Shown in pieces: positions 7,625 through 15,856 of a DNA stretch of 64,000 nt. Where the stretch lies: NCBI GenBank assembly GCA_963666035.2, contig CAXXJI010000016.1, positions 124,001 to 188,000 on the forward strand, given 5' to 3'. Source of the stretch: CALMFG01 sp963666035 (GTDB lineage Bacteria > Bacillota > Clostridia > Christensenellales > CALMFG01). The translations under genes were made by a program, and so were the position numbers. A model generated the notes under the pieces. The model searched no databases and was not told the origin of the DNA. It was given only the letters and a program-made list of their open reading frames with translations. Within the stretch, counting starts at the first letter, position 1; each line of letters opens with the position of its first letter.

Positions 7625-8350
7625 ATGGAAAATCAAACAATACGATTAAATAAATATCTTGCGAACGCCGGTGTTTGCAGTCGGAGAAAAGCGGACGCGC
7701 TGATCGCTTCAGGCGAAGTTTCGGTCAACGGGGAAAACATCATCGAGATGGGATATCAGGTATGCCCGGGCGATCGGGTGACGTTGAACGGGCAGGTGAT
7801 CTCACCGGCACAAGCGTTGGTTTATTATTTGCTGTATAAGCCCGTGGGTGTCGTCAGCACCTGTGATGACCCACAAGGGAGAAAAACCGTGCTGGATATT
7901 ATCAAAACCGATGCGCGCCTGTATCCGGTGGGACGGCTTGATTTTGAATCCAGCGGATTACTTCTTTTAACCAATGACGGCGAACTGACACACCACGTCA
8001 CTCATCCCAGCTTTGAGATTGAAAAAGAATATATCGCGCATGTCAGAGGAGAGTTTTCAGAAGACATTTTAAATAAATTACGCACTGGCGTATACATTGA
8101 CGGTAAAAAAACGCATCCGGCCGTGGTGGAGGTCATCAGGAGCAGTAAAAAAGATAGCGAAATGAAGATTATCATCCACGAAGGCAGAAATCGGCAGATA
8201 CGCAAGATGTTCCGTGCTGTGGGCGGGCATGTGGAAGCACTGACGCGTGTTCGGCTAGGCAGACTGACGCTGGCGGGGCTTTCCGAAGGTGATTATCGAA
8301 AATTGACAAATGAAGAAATTGAGTACTTAAAAGGATTAACGCCGTCTTGA
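7625..8350 (+). CDS. rluB: Pseudouridine synthase, RsuA/RluB family
   Basis: 241 residues. It converts a uridine in rRNA (23S for RluB) to pseudouridine. An S4 RNA-binding domain spans about 5-50 (LNKYLANAGVCSRRKAD). The catalytic domain holds the nucleophile D106 in GRLDFESSGLLLLTNDG; the commoner residue at the first Ser of ESSG is Thr. EGRNRQIRKMF lies near the C-terminus. Only weak A-rich sequence precedes the ATG, consistent with the near-leaderless promoter. The stop overlaps the next gene's TTG start. Confidence 0.92.
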   Translation: MENQTIRLNKYLANAGVCSRRKADALIASGEVSVNGENIIEMGYQVCPGDRVTLNGQVISPAQALVYYLLYKPVGVVSTCDDPQGRKTVLDIIKTDARLYPVGRLDFESSGLLLLTNDGELTHHVTHPSFEIEKEYIAHVRGEFSEDILNKLRTGVYIDGKKTHPAVVEVIRSSKKDSEMKIIIHEGRNRQIRKMFRAVGGHVEALTRVRLGRLTLAGLSEGDYRKLTNEEIEYLKGLTPS

Positions 8351-8928
8351 TCAAAAAATATCTTGGCAAATTCAATGCGGTCAGTTTGTCGCATGAATTG
8401 ATGAAAGCAAATATACAGCCCGGACAAATTTGGGTTGACGCCACCTGCGGCAACGGATATGATACTGCTTTTCTGGCGGAAGCGGTAACGGCGTGCGGCC
8501 ATGTTTTTGCATTTGATGTTCAAACCGCAGCCTGCGAAGCCACCGAAGCGCGCGCAAAGCAAGCGGGTTTTAAACATATCAGTATATTCAACGACAGTCA
8601 CGAAAATACCGTGAAGTATATCACGGAGCAGATCGATGGGGCTGTTTTTAATTTAGGCTACTTGCCTGGAGCCGCCCGCAAAATCACTACAAAACCGAAA
8701 TCCACAAAAAAAGCGGTCAAAAGCATCATGGGTTTGCTGAAATGTACCGGGTTTATCTGCATCACTGCCTATGTGTCTCATCCCGGCGGAAGGCGGGAAT
8801 ATCGGGCTGTTATGCGTATGATGCGCAAAAAAAGCATGTCCGGTTATCAAACCATTGTTTTTGATGAAAAACCTGAAAAAAACCCGTCTCCAAAAGTTTT
8901 GTTTCTACAAAAACAAGTTGATTTTTAG
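8347..8928 (+). CDS. mnmM: tRNA mnm5s2U34 methyltransferase MnmM (YtqB family)
   Basis: 193 residues, class I SAM-dependent methyltransferase. The SAM loop is DATCGNGYDTAFLA (about 37-50), and FNLGYLPG is the signature of the YtqB family, shown in Bacillota to methylate the aminomethyl group on wobble uridine 34. The start is TTG at 8347, overlapping the rluB stop (TTGA), so expression is coupled to rluB. The assignment to MnmM rests on family resemblance. Confidence 0.85.
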   Translation: MIKKYLGKFNAVSLSHELMKANIQPGQIWVDATCGNGYDTAFLAEAVTACGHVFAFDVQTAACEATEARAKQAGFKHISIFNDSHENTVKYITEQIDGAVFNLGYLPGAARKITTKPKSTKKAVKSIMGLLKCTGFICITAYVSHPGGRREYRAVMRMMRKKSMSGYQTIVFDEKPEKNPSPKVLFLQKQVDF

Positions 8929-9067
8929 CGGGATATGTTGGATAATGGACTAAGTTATCATCGTAAAATGGGGTAATATAGTTAAATTTTTATTGATTTG
9001 CGGATTAATAAACTCATATCCCAGCAATAATTTTTAATATGACGAAGGATTTATGGAGGTTTAACGA

Positions 9068-10567
9068 ATGAGCAAACTCGACAGGCTTAATGAACTTGAA
9101 GCAAAAAAGCAGTCTGTGCTTGCGGGCGGCGGGGAAGCCAAAGTCAAGAAGCAGCATGACGACGGTAAACTGACAGCCAGAGAGCGGATTGCAAGACTTT
9201 TGGATGACAAGAGTTTTGTGGAGACGGATGCTTTTGTGCAGGGCTCTATGGCTGCCGAAGGCTTTGAAGCTGTTTCGGCGGCGGGCGAAGGCGTTGTAAC
9301 CGGATTCGGTACGGTGGGTGCCAGACCGGTTTATGTGTTTTCCCAAGACTTCACTGTACTTGGCGGTTCTCTTGGGTATATGCATACGCAGAAGATTTTG
9401 AAAGTGCTGGATATGGCGGGTAAATCGGGTGTACCGGTGATCGCTGTTCTGGATTCCGCGGGCGCCAGACTGGGCGAAGGCGCGGCCAGCTTAAACGGCC
9501 TTGGCAAAATCATGAAGAAACTCACCGAACTATCGGGTGTGGTTCCGATCATCTCGGTCGTGGCCGGCCCGTGTGTGGGTTCAGCATCCTACCTGACAGC
9601 CCTTTCTGATTTTGTATTTACTACCGATAAGGTATCGACCATCACATCGGCGGCACCTTCGGTATACGGAACCGATGCAAAGGCATTTGGCGGCGCGATG
9701 GCTGTCAACCAGCTTTCCGGCCTTGCGGACTTCTTCGCAGGCGATGAAGACACATGCTTTACACAAGTCAAACAACTGATGGAATTTTTACCCTTTAATA
9801 ATGTAGAAGACGCACCGATTTATGACGTGACTGACGATTTAAACCGTCAGATTGCGGAATTTGATGCGGGCGAAATGGATGTAAAAGCGATGATTTCGGC
9901 GATTGCGGATAACGGTGCTTTTCTTGAAACCAAAGCTTATTATTCATCCAGTATTGTAACCGGTTTTATCCGCCTAAACGGATTTGTCGCAGGAGTTGTG
10001 GCCAACAATGGCGCGCCGCTCTGCAAGGAAGGCGCAAAGAAAGCGGCTAAATTTGTTCGTTTCTGTGACGCTTACAACACACCGGTCGTGACTTTGGTGG
10101 ATACCGAAGGCTATGCGGCGGATGCCGAAGCCGAAAAAGCGGGTGTGGTATCGGATGCGGCAAAACTAATCTTTGCCTATGCCGAAGCCAGCGTTCCCAT
10201 GGTCACCGTGATTATCGGAAAAGCCATTGGCAACGGTTTTGTTTCTATGTGCCCCAAAGGCCTTGGTGCAGATATGGTCTATGCATGGCCGAACGCTGAG
10301 ATTTCCTGCCTAGCTTCCGAAACTGCGGCGAATATCATCATGACTGAAGAACTGCTGGGCGCGGATGATCCGATTGAGAAGCGTAAAACGCTTGGCGCGA
10401 TGTATGCTGAAAAATTCGCAAATCCTTTTGAAGCGGCCAAGCAGGGCGCAGTGGACGACATTATCAAACCCAGCGAAACCCGTCAGCGTGTGATCGCCGG
10501 ACTTGAGATGGCGTTTGGTAAGCGTGAACAGTTATTGCCTAAAAAACACAGCGTGATGCCGCTCTAG
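9068..10567 (+). CDS. mmdA: Acyl-CoA carboxylase/decarboxylase carboxyltransferase subunit (MmdA / transcarboxylase 12S type)
   Basis: 499 residues, the crotonase-fold carboxyltransferase found in methylmalonyl-CoA decarboxylase alpha subunit and transcarboxylase 12S. It moves a carboxyl group between an acyl-CoA and biotin. N-terminal half: SLGYMHTQKI, LDSAGARLGEG and GPCVGSASYL; C-terminal half: the second CoA/biotin oxyanion region (VDTEGYAAD, IGKAIGNGF, ADMVYAWPNAEI). GGAGG lies 8 bases before the ATG. First gene of a five-gene set with oadG, a biotin carrier, oadB and an oadA-like gene. The acyl-CoA substrate (methylmalonyl-, malonyl- or glutaconyl-CoA) cannot be read from the sequence. 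I saw no convincing promoter in 8929-9067. Confidence 0.88.
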   Translation: MSKLDRLNELEAKKQSVLAGGGEAKVKKQHDDGKLTARERIARLLDDKSFVETDAFVQGSMAAEGFEAVSAAGEGVVTGFGTVGARPVYVFSQDFTVLGGSLGYMHTQKILKVLDMAGKSGVPVIAVLDSAGARLGEGAASLNGLGKIMKKLTELSGVVPIISVVAGPCVGSASYLTALSDFVFTTDKVSTITSAAPSVYGTDAKAFGGAMAVNQLSGLADFFAGDEDTCFTQVKQLMEFLPFNNVEDAPIYDVTDDLNRQIAEFDAGEMDVKAMISAIADNGAFLETKAYYSSSIVTGFIRLNGFVAGVVANNGAPLCKEGAKKAAKFVRFCDAYNTPVVTLVDTEGYAADAEAEKAGVVSDAAKLIFAYAEASVPMVTVIIGKAIGNGFVSMCPKGLGADMVYAWPNAEISCLASETAANIIMTEELLGADDPIEKRKTLGAMYAEKFANPFEAAKQGAVDDIIKPSETRQRVIAGLEMAFGKREQLLPKKHSVMPL

Positions 10568-10585
10568 TCTTAAGGAGGCTTAACG

Positions 10586-10963
10586 ATGAATATTGATTGG
10601 AATTTGATTCTTACACAATTAAAATATGGCGGCGGTATCTTCCTGTTTGGGTTTAGTATCGTTTTTGTCGGGCTGATTGTTCTTTTGACTTACATCAGCT
10701 TGCAGTCGCTTTTCTTTAAGAAGAACACCAGAAAAAAGGCTAAACCGGTTGTACCCAAAGCGGCTAAAGAGCCCAGCAACGACTTTGTCAGTCAGGTGGA
10801 TACAGACGAAAACGAACTGATCGCGGTGATCTCGGCTGCGGTTGCCATGGCACTTGGCACTTCTGCCGGTAATGTGGTGATTAAGTCCTACAGAAGAATT
10901 GGCGCCAACACCCCGGCCTGGAGGCAGGCGGGCAGACGTGATTCGATTTTTAATAAATTTTAA
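10586..10963 (+). CDS. oadG: Decarboxylase sodium pump gamma/delta subunit (OadG family)
   Basis: 125 residues. One membrane helix at about 12-36, then a basic stretch and an Ala/Lys-rich linker. The C-terminal part (AAVAMALG, then NTPAWRQAGRRD) is typical of OadG/MmdD subunits, which hold the biotin-dependent decarboxylase complex together at the membrane. It sits between the carboxyltransferase and the biotin carrier genes, each with an AGGAGG-type site upstream. Confidence 0.85.
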   Translation: MNIDWNLILTQLKYGGGIFLFGFSIVFVGLIVLLTYISLQSLFFKKNTRKKAKPVVPKAAKEPSNDFVSQVDTDENELIAVISAAVAMALGTSAGNVVIKSYRRIGANTPAWRQAGRRDSIFNKF

Positions 10964-10985
10964 ATAAGTTTAGGAGGAAACATTC

Positions 10986-11360
10986 ATGCGTAAATTTAAC
11001 ATAAGCGTTAATGGCACTTCTTATGAAGTGGAAGTTGAGGAAATCGGCGGCGGATACAGCGCACCCACGCCTGTAGCTGCGCCTGTCAGCGCACCGGCGG
11101 CGTCCGCTGCCCCTGCACCGAAAAAAGCTGCGGCACCGGTTGCAGCCGGCGAACAGGTGAAAGCGCCGATGCCGGGAAATATCTGGTCGGTGAATGCAAC
11201 AGTCGGTCAGGAAGTAGCCGAAGGCGACACCATTTTGGTTTTGGAAGCGATGAAGATGGAAAATGAAATTCTGGCTCCCAAAGCGGGCAAGGTGGCTTCC
11301 ATCAACGTGGAAAAAGGTGCTTCAGTTGAAGCGGGTCAAGTACTCTTTGTGATTGCGTAA
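10986..11360 (+). CDS. Biotin carrier protein (biotinyl domain subunit)
   Basis: 124 residues. A short N-terminal segment, an Ala/Pro-rich flexible linker (about 27-52), then a biotinyl domain with EAMKMENE, where K90 is the biotin attachment site. It carries the carboxyl group between the carboxyltransferase(s) and the membrane pump. It is the only biotin domain in this operon: the oadA-like protein downstream lacks its own. The bioY gene beyond the operon supplies biotin. Confidence 0.93.
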   Translation: MRKFNISVNGTSYEVEVEEIGGGYSAPTPVAAPVSAPAASAAPAPKKAAAPVAAGEQVKAPMPGNIWSVNATVGQEVAEGDTILVLEAMKMENEILAPKAGKVASINVEKGASVEAGQVLFVIA

Positions 11361-11410
11361 AGAAAAGCGAAAGCTTGGACGCAAAAAATACGATAAGGAG
11401 GATTTGATGC

Positions 11411-12682
11411 GTGAATACATATACGTTTAATATCGGCACATCTTTTGGTTCGTTTATTCAAGAAACCGGATTTGCGAACATACTGAAAGATGTAACGCAG
11501 ATGGACAATTACGCGACAGCCGGCTGGTTTGAAAAAATTCTATACCAGTGGGGCAGTCCGATTATGATTCTGATCGCATGTGTACTCTTGTATCTTGCGA
11601 TAGTTAAAAAATACGAACCTTTATTGCTGTTGCCAATCGCTTTTGGTATGCTTTTGGTCAACCTGCCCCTTTCGGGGATTATGGATGATGCGACCTGGGT
11701 GGCGACCAATGAGGTGGTGACCGGGTACAGTGACCCGCAGCTGGTATTTCATCATGCGAAAGACGGGGGATTGTTCCACTATCTCTATCAAGGGGTAAAA
11801 TTGGGCATCTATCCGCCGCTCATCTTTATGGGTGTGGGAGCCATGACCGACTTTGGTCCGCTGATTGCCAACCCAAAATCTTTGCTTTTGGGTGCGGCGG
11901 CACAGTTTGGCATTTTCATAGCCTTTATCGGCGCCATCGTGCTCGGGTTTGATACGCACGAAGCGGCTTCGATCGGTATTATCGGCGGCGCAGACGGCCC
12001 GACAGCTTTGTATGTCACGTCCAAACTGGCGCCCGATCTTTTGGGTCCCATCGCGGTGGCGGCATACTCCTATATGGCACTGGTGCCGATCATCCAGCCC
12101 CCGATTATGAAAGCGTTTACCAGCAAGGAAAACAGAAAAATCAAGATGGAGCAGCTGCGTGATGTTTCCAAGACTGAAAAGATCATCTTCCCGATTGCAG
12201 TCACCATCTTTATCTGCCTGATGCTTCCGGCGGCGATTCCTTTGGTTGGTATGCTGATGCTGGGTAACCTGTTCCGTGAATCCGGTGTGGTAGAGCGGCT
12301 GAACAAAACCGCGCAGAATGAGCTTATCAATATTGTGACCATTTTCCTAGGACTTACTGTTGGTGCAACAGCGAACGCGGTTGATTTCCTGAACAAACAA
12401 ACTTTGTTCATTATTGTTTTAGGTTTGTTTGCTTTCGGGTTTGGTACATTTGGTGGTATAATATTTGGTAACATCATGTGCAAACTTTCGGGCGGAAAGA
12501 TCAATCCGCTGATCGGTTCTGCCGGTGTTTCGGCAGTGCCTATGGCGGCTCGTGTTTCGCAGAAAGTAGGACAGGCGGAGAACCCTTCCAACTTCCTTTT
12601 GATGCATGCGATGGGCCCCAATGTGGCGGGTGTTATCGGTTCGGCGGTTGCGGCCGGCGTACTGCTTTCGCTCTTTGGATAA
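11411..12682 (+). CDS. oadB: Na+-translocating decarboxylase beta subunit (OadB/MmdB/GcdB)
   Basis: 423 residues, a polytopic membrane protein that decarboxylates carboxybiotin and pumps Na+ outward. The conserved GIIGGADGPTA segment contains D195, equivalent to the Asp needed for Na+ coupling in OadB. Several other hydrophobic helices and an internal PIIQPPIMKAFT stretch match the family. The start is GTG at 11411, 9 bases after AAGGAGG (11395-11401); an ATG at 11407 is out of frame and stops quickly. Confidence 0.94.
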   Translation: MNTYTFNIGTSFGSFIQETGFANILKDVTQMDNYATAGWFEKILYQWGSPIMILIACVLLYLAIVKKYEPLLLLPIAFGMLLVNLPLSGIMDDATWVATNEVVTGYSDPQLVFHHAKDGGLFHYLYQGVKLGIYPPLIFMGVGAMTDFGPLIANPKSLLLGAAAQFGIFIAFIGAIVLGFDTHEAASIGIIGGADGPTALYVTSKLAPDLLGPIAVAAYSYMALVPIIQPPIMKAFTSKENRKIKMEQLRDVSKTEKIIFPIAVTIFICLMLPAAIPLVGMLMLGNLFRESGVVERLNKTAQNELINIVTIFLGLTVGATANAVDFLNKQTLFIIVLGLFAFGFGTFGGIIFGNIMCKLSGGKINPLIGSAGVSAVPMAARVSQKVGQAENPSNFLLMHAMGPNVAGVIGSAVAAGVLLSLFG

Positions 12683-12706
12683 AATAATGACAGGAGGAAA
12701 AGATAA

Positions 12707-14107
12707 ATGGCTAAAAAAGTATTAATTACCGATACCATATTAAGGGACGCACATCAATCTCAGGCAGCCACGCGTATGACGACAGCCGAGATGATTCCTG
12801 CTTTGGAACAATTGGATAAAGCGGGTTACTGGTCTTTGGAAATGTGGGGCGGTGCAACATACGATTCCTGCTTGCGTTTTCTCAATGAAGACCCGTGGGA
12901 AAGACTGAGAACAATTAAGAAACATTGTCCGAACACCAAGATGCAGATGCTGCTTCGCGGCCAGAACATTTTAGGCTATAAGCACTATGCAGACGATGTG
13001 GTGGATGAATTTGTAAAGAAGGCCATCGAAAACGGGATCGATGTGATTCGTATTTTCGACGCGCTCAACGATGTCCGCAACATGAAAAAAGCGATTGAAG
13101 CGACCAACAAGTATAAAGGCTGGTGTGAAGTGGCTATCTCCTACACCAAGAGCCCGGTGCATACCTTTGATTATTTTGTGAAACTGGGACAGGAACTTGA
13201 AAAGATGGGTGCGCACTCAATCTGCATCAAGGATATGGCGAACCTGCTTCTGCCGTATGAGGCTTATGATTTGGTTTCCGCGATGAAAAAAACCATCAAA
13301 GTGCCGATTCATCTGCATACGCATAATAAATCGGGTACCGGTGATATGACCTACTTAAAAGCGATTGAAGCGGGTGTGGATATCATTGATACCGCATTGT
13401 CCCCGCTGGCCAACGGCACCGCACAGCCGACCACCGAATCGATGGTGGCGACGCTGCATGGCACACCGTATGACACTGGCATGGATTTGGTTCAGCTGAA
13501 TGAGATCGCAAAGCACTTTAAGAAAGTGGCACAGCGTTTGAAAGACGACGGATTTATCAAAGCGGACTCTTTGGCTGTTGATATCAATACCCTGATCTAT
13601 CAGGTTCCGGGCGGCATGTACTCCAACCTGTTAAGCCAGCTTGAAAAAGCCAATGCGCTGGATAAACTGCAGGAAGTTTTGGATGAAGTGCCGAGAGTCA
13701 GAAAAGAATTCGGCTATCCGCCGTTGGTCACACCGACCTCTCAGATTGTAGGCACACAGGCTGTGTTTAACATTCTGGCGGGTGAGCGCTATAAGATGGT
13801 GACCAATGAGTCCAAGGCGCTCTTACGCGGCGAATATGGACAGCTTCCCGGAGAAGTGGACGAGAAAGTCCGCAAGAAATGTATCGGCGATGACAAAGTC
13901 ATTACGCACAGACCGGCCGATGATATTCCGCCCGAGCTCGATAAATACCGTGAAGAAATTAAGGAATACATCGAACAGGATGAAGATGTTTTGTCCTATG
14001 CGTTGTTCCCGCAGGTGGCCTTAAAGTTCTTTGAATATAGAAAGGCGCAGAAGTACAAGATTGATTCTGAGCTTTTGGATAAAGAAAATTTGGTTCATCC
14101 AGTATAA
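12707..14107 (+). CDS. Oxaloacetate decarboxylase alpha / pyruvate carboxylase subunit B / transcarboxylase 5S type carboxyltransferase
   Basis: 466 residues, a TIM-barrel carboxyltransferase that exchanges carboxyl groups between biotin and pyruvate/oxaloacetate. The N-terminus carries TILRDAHQS with metal ligand D14; K175 in CIKDMA is the carbamylated Lys, and HLHTH (202-206) supplies two His ligands. The conserved C-terminal PYC-type domain is present, but the protein ends at NLVHPV without a biotin domain, unlike the ~590-residue OadA with fused biotinyl domain. It must use the separate carrier encoded upstream. A strong terminator follows. Confidence 0.9.
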   Translation: MAKKVLITDTILRDAHQSQAATRMTTAEMIPALEQLDKAGYWSLEMWGGATYDSCLRFLNEDPWERLRTIKKHCPNTKMQMLLRGQNILGYKHYADDVVDEFVKKAIENGIDVIRIFDALNDVRNMKKAIEATNKYKGWCEVAISYTKSPVHTFDYFVKLGQELEKMGAHSICIKDMANLLLPYEAYDLVSAMKKTIKVPIHLHTHNKSGTGDMTYLKAIEAGVDIIDTALSPLANGTAQPTTESMVATLHGTPYDTGMDLVQLNEIAKHFKKVAQRLKDDGFIKADSLAVDINTLIYQVPGGMYSNLLSQLEKANALDKLQEVLDEVPRVRKEFGYPPLVTPTSQIVGTQAVFNILAGERYKMVTNESKALLRGEYGQLPGEVDEKVRKKCIGDDKVITHRPADDIPPELDKYREEIKEYIEQDEDVLSYALFPQVALKFFEYRKAQKYKIDSELLDKENLVHPV

Positions 14108-14121
14108 GCGAAAAACAATAA

Positions 14122-14157
14122 GAGCAGTGCCAGGCAAACCGGCATTGCTCTTTTTTT
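14122..14157. terminator. Bidirectional terminator between the decarboxylase operon and bioY
   Basis: GAGCAGTGCC (14122-14131) pairs with GGCATTGCTC (14141-14150), ten pairs with one wobble, followed by seven Ts on the plus strand and by a T-rich tail on the minus strand. It can serve both converging units. Confidence 0.9.
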
Positions 14158-14174
14158 GTGGGTGATTTAAGAAT

Positions 14175-14735
14175 TTAAGAAATATGGATTCTTTTTTTGA
14201 CGGCAAAAACGATGAACGCTGCGATCACAGCTTTGATGATATCAAGCGGCAGATAGAGCGTACAAAACGCGGTAATCACCTGTGAAAGCGTCCAGTCCAT
14301 ACCGAGGATTCGATTAAAGATTATGTATCCGTATGGGACACCGACGAGGTAGATGACCGCGACACCTAAAAGCGCGATGAGGAAAAGAGAAATCAGTCGT
14401 TTGGACGAAACGGCTTTTGCCAAAAGGGCGATCAGCCAAGCGGCCAGAATAAAACCGAGCAAAAACCCAAAGGTGGGTTTGAGCACATAAGCGAACCCGC
14501 CGCCTTCGGTGAAGACCGGCAGGCCGATTAAACCCAGCAGCACATAGACAGCCTGTGAGGCAAAAGCATAAGCCGGAGGCAGCAGAAGCCCAGAAAACAG
14601 CACAAAGAGTACCTGCAGCGTCACAGAGGTCATGGTCGGCGGCAAAGGAATCTTAAACCATGCGCTGATGGCCATTAAACCGGCAAACAATGCAGCCAGA
14701 ACGATATAGCGTAGATGAAGTGTTTTTTGTCTCAA
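14175..14735 (-). CDS. bioY: Biotin transporter, substrate-binding membrane subunit BioY
   Basis: 186 residues, about five to six membrane helices, with the BioY pattern of an N-terminal ALFAGLMAISAWFKIPLP region and a Gly/Pro-rich FAYVLKPTFGFLLGF stretch. It is the S-component of an ECF biotin importer; no ECF ATPase or T-component genes are here, so it probably shares an ECF module encoded elsewhere. The start is TTG at 14735 with GAGGA upstream (14745-14749 on the minus strand). Expression should be repressed by BirA with biotin (see operator). Its place beside a biotin-dependent operon makes functional sense. Confidence 0.95.
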   Translation of the reverse strand: MRQKTLHLRYIVLAALFAGLMAISAWFKIPLPPTMTSVTLQVLFVLFSGLLLPPAYAFASQAVYVLLGLIGLPVFTEGGGFAYVLKPTFGFLLGFILAAWLIALLAKAVSSKRLISLFLIALLGVAVIYLVGVPYGYIIFNRILGMDWTLSQVITAFCTLYLPLDIIKAVIAAFIVFAVKKRIHIS

Positions 14736-14774
14736 TGGACATATCCTCGTATCATTTTTTTATTGTTCTTACGA

Positions 14775-14803
14775 ATCTTAATAGAAGAACACGTAAATGT
14801 CAA
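14775..14803 (-). promoter_or_regulatory. bioY: bioY promoter
   Basis: On the minus strand, TTGACA (plus-strand 14798-14803) and TAAGAT (14775-14780) with a 17-bp spacer. The -35 box lies inside one half of the BirA operator. Confidence 0.8.
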
Positions 14804-14831
14804 CCTTTAATTTACTAAGCGGTTGACATTT
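14795..14831. promoter_or_regulatory. BirA operator (biotin repressor binding site)
   Basis: A perfect 11-bp inverted repeat, AAATGTCAACC (14795-14805) and GGTTGACATTT (14821-14831), separated by 15 bp. This matches the long-spaced palindrome bound by BirA dimers in Bacillota. It covers the -35 box of bioY, so biotin-bound BirA would block transcription. Confidence 0.88.
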
Positions 14832-14891
14832 CTGAATACATAGTAAAACACTCGGAGATATTAATTTTTCTTTAATTCGTTCCTCAGTGGT

Positions 14892-14919
14892 TTGACAATT
14901 TGTTTTAATCGTATAAAAT
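14892..14919 (+). promoter_or_regulatory. Promoter for the DUF2156-GNAT gene pair
   Basis: TTGACA (14892-14897) and TAAAAT (14914-14919), 16-bp spacer, about 30 bases before the TTG start. Confidence 0.65.
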
Positions 14920-14947
14920 ATAAGGGTAAAACACGGAGGCTAAATAT

Positions 14948-15856
14948 TTGGAATTTAAAAGACTAACATGCGAAGACAAAGAACGATTTAGAGAAGTGAT
15001 TAATAAGCATCATTATCAGAATGCTGAAAGTTCATTTACCAACCTGTACCTTTGGTCAAAGCCGTACCAGATTGAAATTGCGTTTGGCGAATACGCGATG
15101 TATATCAGTTTTGTCGGCGGCGACGGCGAAAAGAGTTATCTTGCTCCTTTTCTTTATGACTTTGAAGCGCCGATTAAACCGGCGCTGGCTGAACTGAGAA
15201 AACACATACATGCAGAGGATAAGACGTTCTGTATCAAAGGTGTGGTAAAATCAGTCCGGGAAAAGATTGAGCAAGAGATTAAACCGGTATTTCAAATTTT
15301 TGAAGATAGAAATAACTTTGAGTATGTGTACCTCGCAGAGGATTTGATCAATCTGGGCGGAAAAAAACTGCACGCCAAGCGTAATCATATCAATTATTTT
15401 GAAAAAACGTACAGCTATGAATACCGCCCGTATGATGCGTCTTTAAAAGAAGAGTGCATTGCGCATATTGAGGACTGGGTGGATCAAAAAGAGGATGCCA
15501 AAAGTCTGCGGGACGAGATTGGCGTTTTGCATACCATTTTGGATGAATACGAAAAGCTGAATGTCAAAGGCGCGGTGGTGCTGGTCAACGGCCGCGTGGA
15601 AGCGCTGACATTCGGTGAAGCACTGAATCAGGACATGGCGCTGATTCATATCGAAAAAGCCAATCCGAATATCAGGGGCTTGTATCCCTATATCAACCGC
15701 GAGTTTGTCACTCGGGAGTGGTCGGAGTTTAAATACATCAACAGAGAGGAAGATATGGGTATTGAAGGCCTAAGGAAAGCCAAGCTTTCCTATAACCCAG
15801 CCTTTATGGTTGAAAAGTATTCCTGCTCAGTTGATGGAGATTGTGATGGAATTTAG
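14948..15856 (+). CDS. DUF2156 (LPG synthetase C-terminal-like) protein
   Basis: 302 residues, soluble. It matches the DUF2156 family, a double GNAT-like fold related to the catalytic half of MprF (lysyl-phosphatidylglycerol synthase), in patterns such as SSFTNLYLWS, GGKKLHAKRNHINYF and the C-terminal NREEDMGIEGLRKAKLSYNP. There are no membrane helices, so it is not a full MprF; aminoacyl or acyl transfer to an unknown acceptor is the likely chemistry. The start is TTG at 14948, 8 bases after GGAGG. It overlaps the next gene by 11 bases. Confidence 0.85.
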   Translation: MEFKRLTCEDKERFREVINKHHYQNAESSFTNLYLWSKPYQIEIAFGEYAMYISFVGGDGEKSYLAPFLYDFEAPIKPALAELRKHIHAEDKTFCIKGVVKSVREKIEQEIKPVFQIFEDRNNFEYVYLAEDLINLGGKKLHAKRNHINYFEKTYSYEYRPYDASLKEECIAHIEDWVDQKEDAKSLRDEIGVLHTILDEYEKLNVKGAVVLVNGRVEALTFGEALNQDMALIHIEKANPNIRGLYPYINREFVTREWSEFKYINREEDMGIEGLRKAKLSYNPAFMVEKYSCSVDGDCDGI

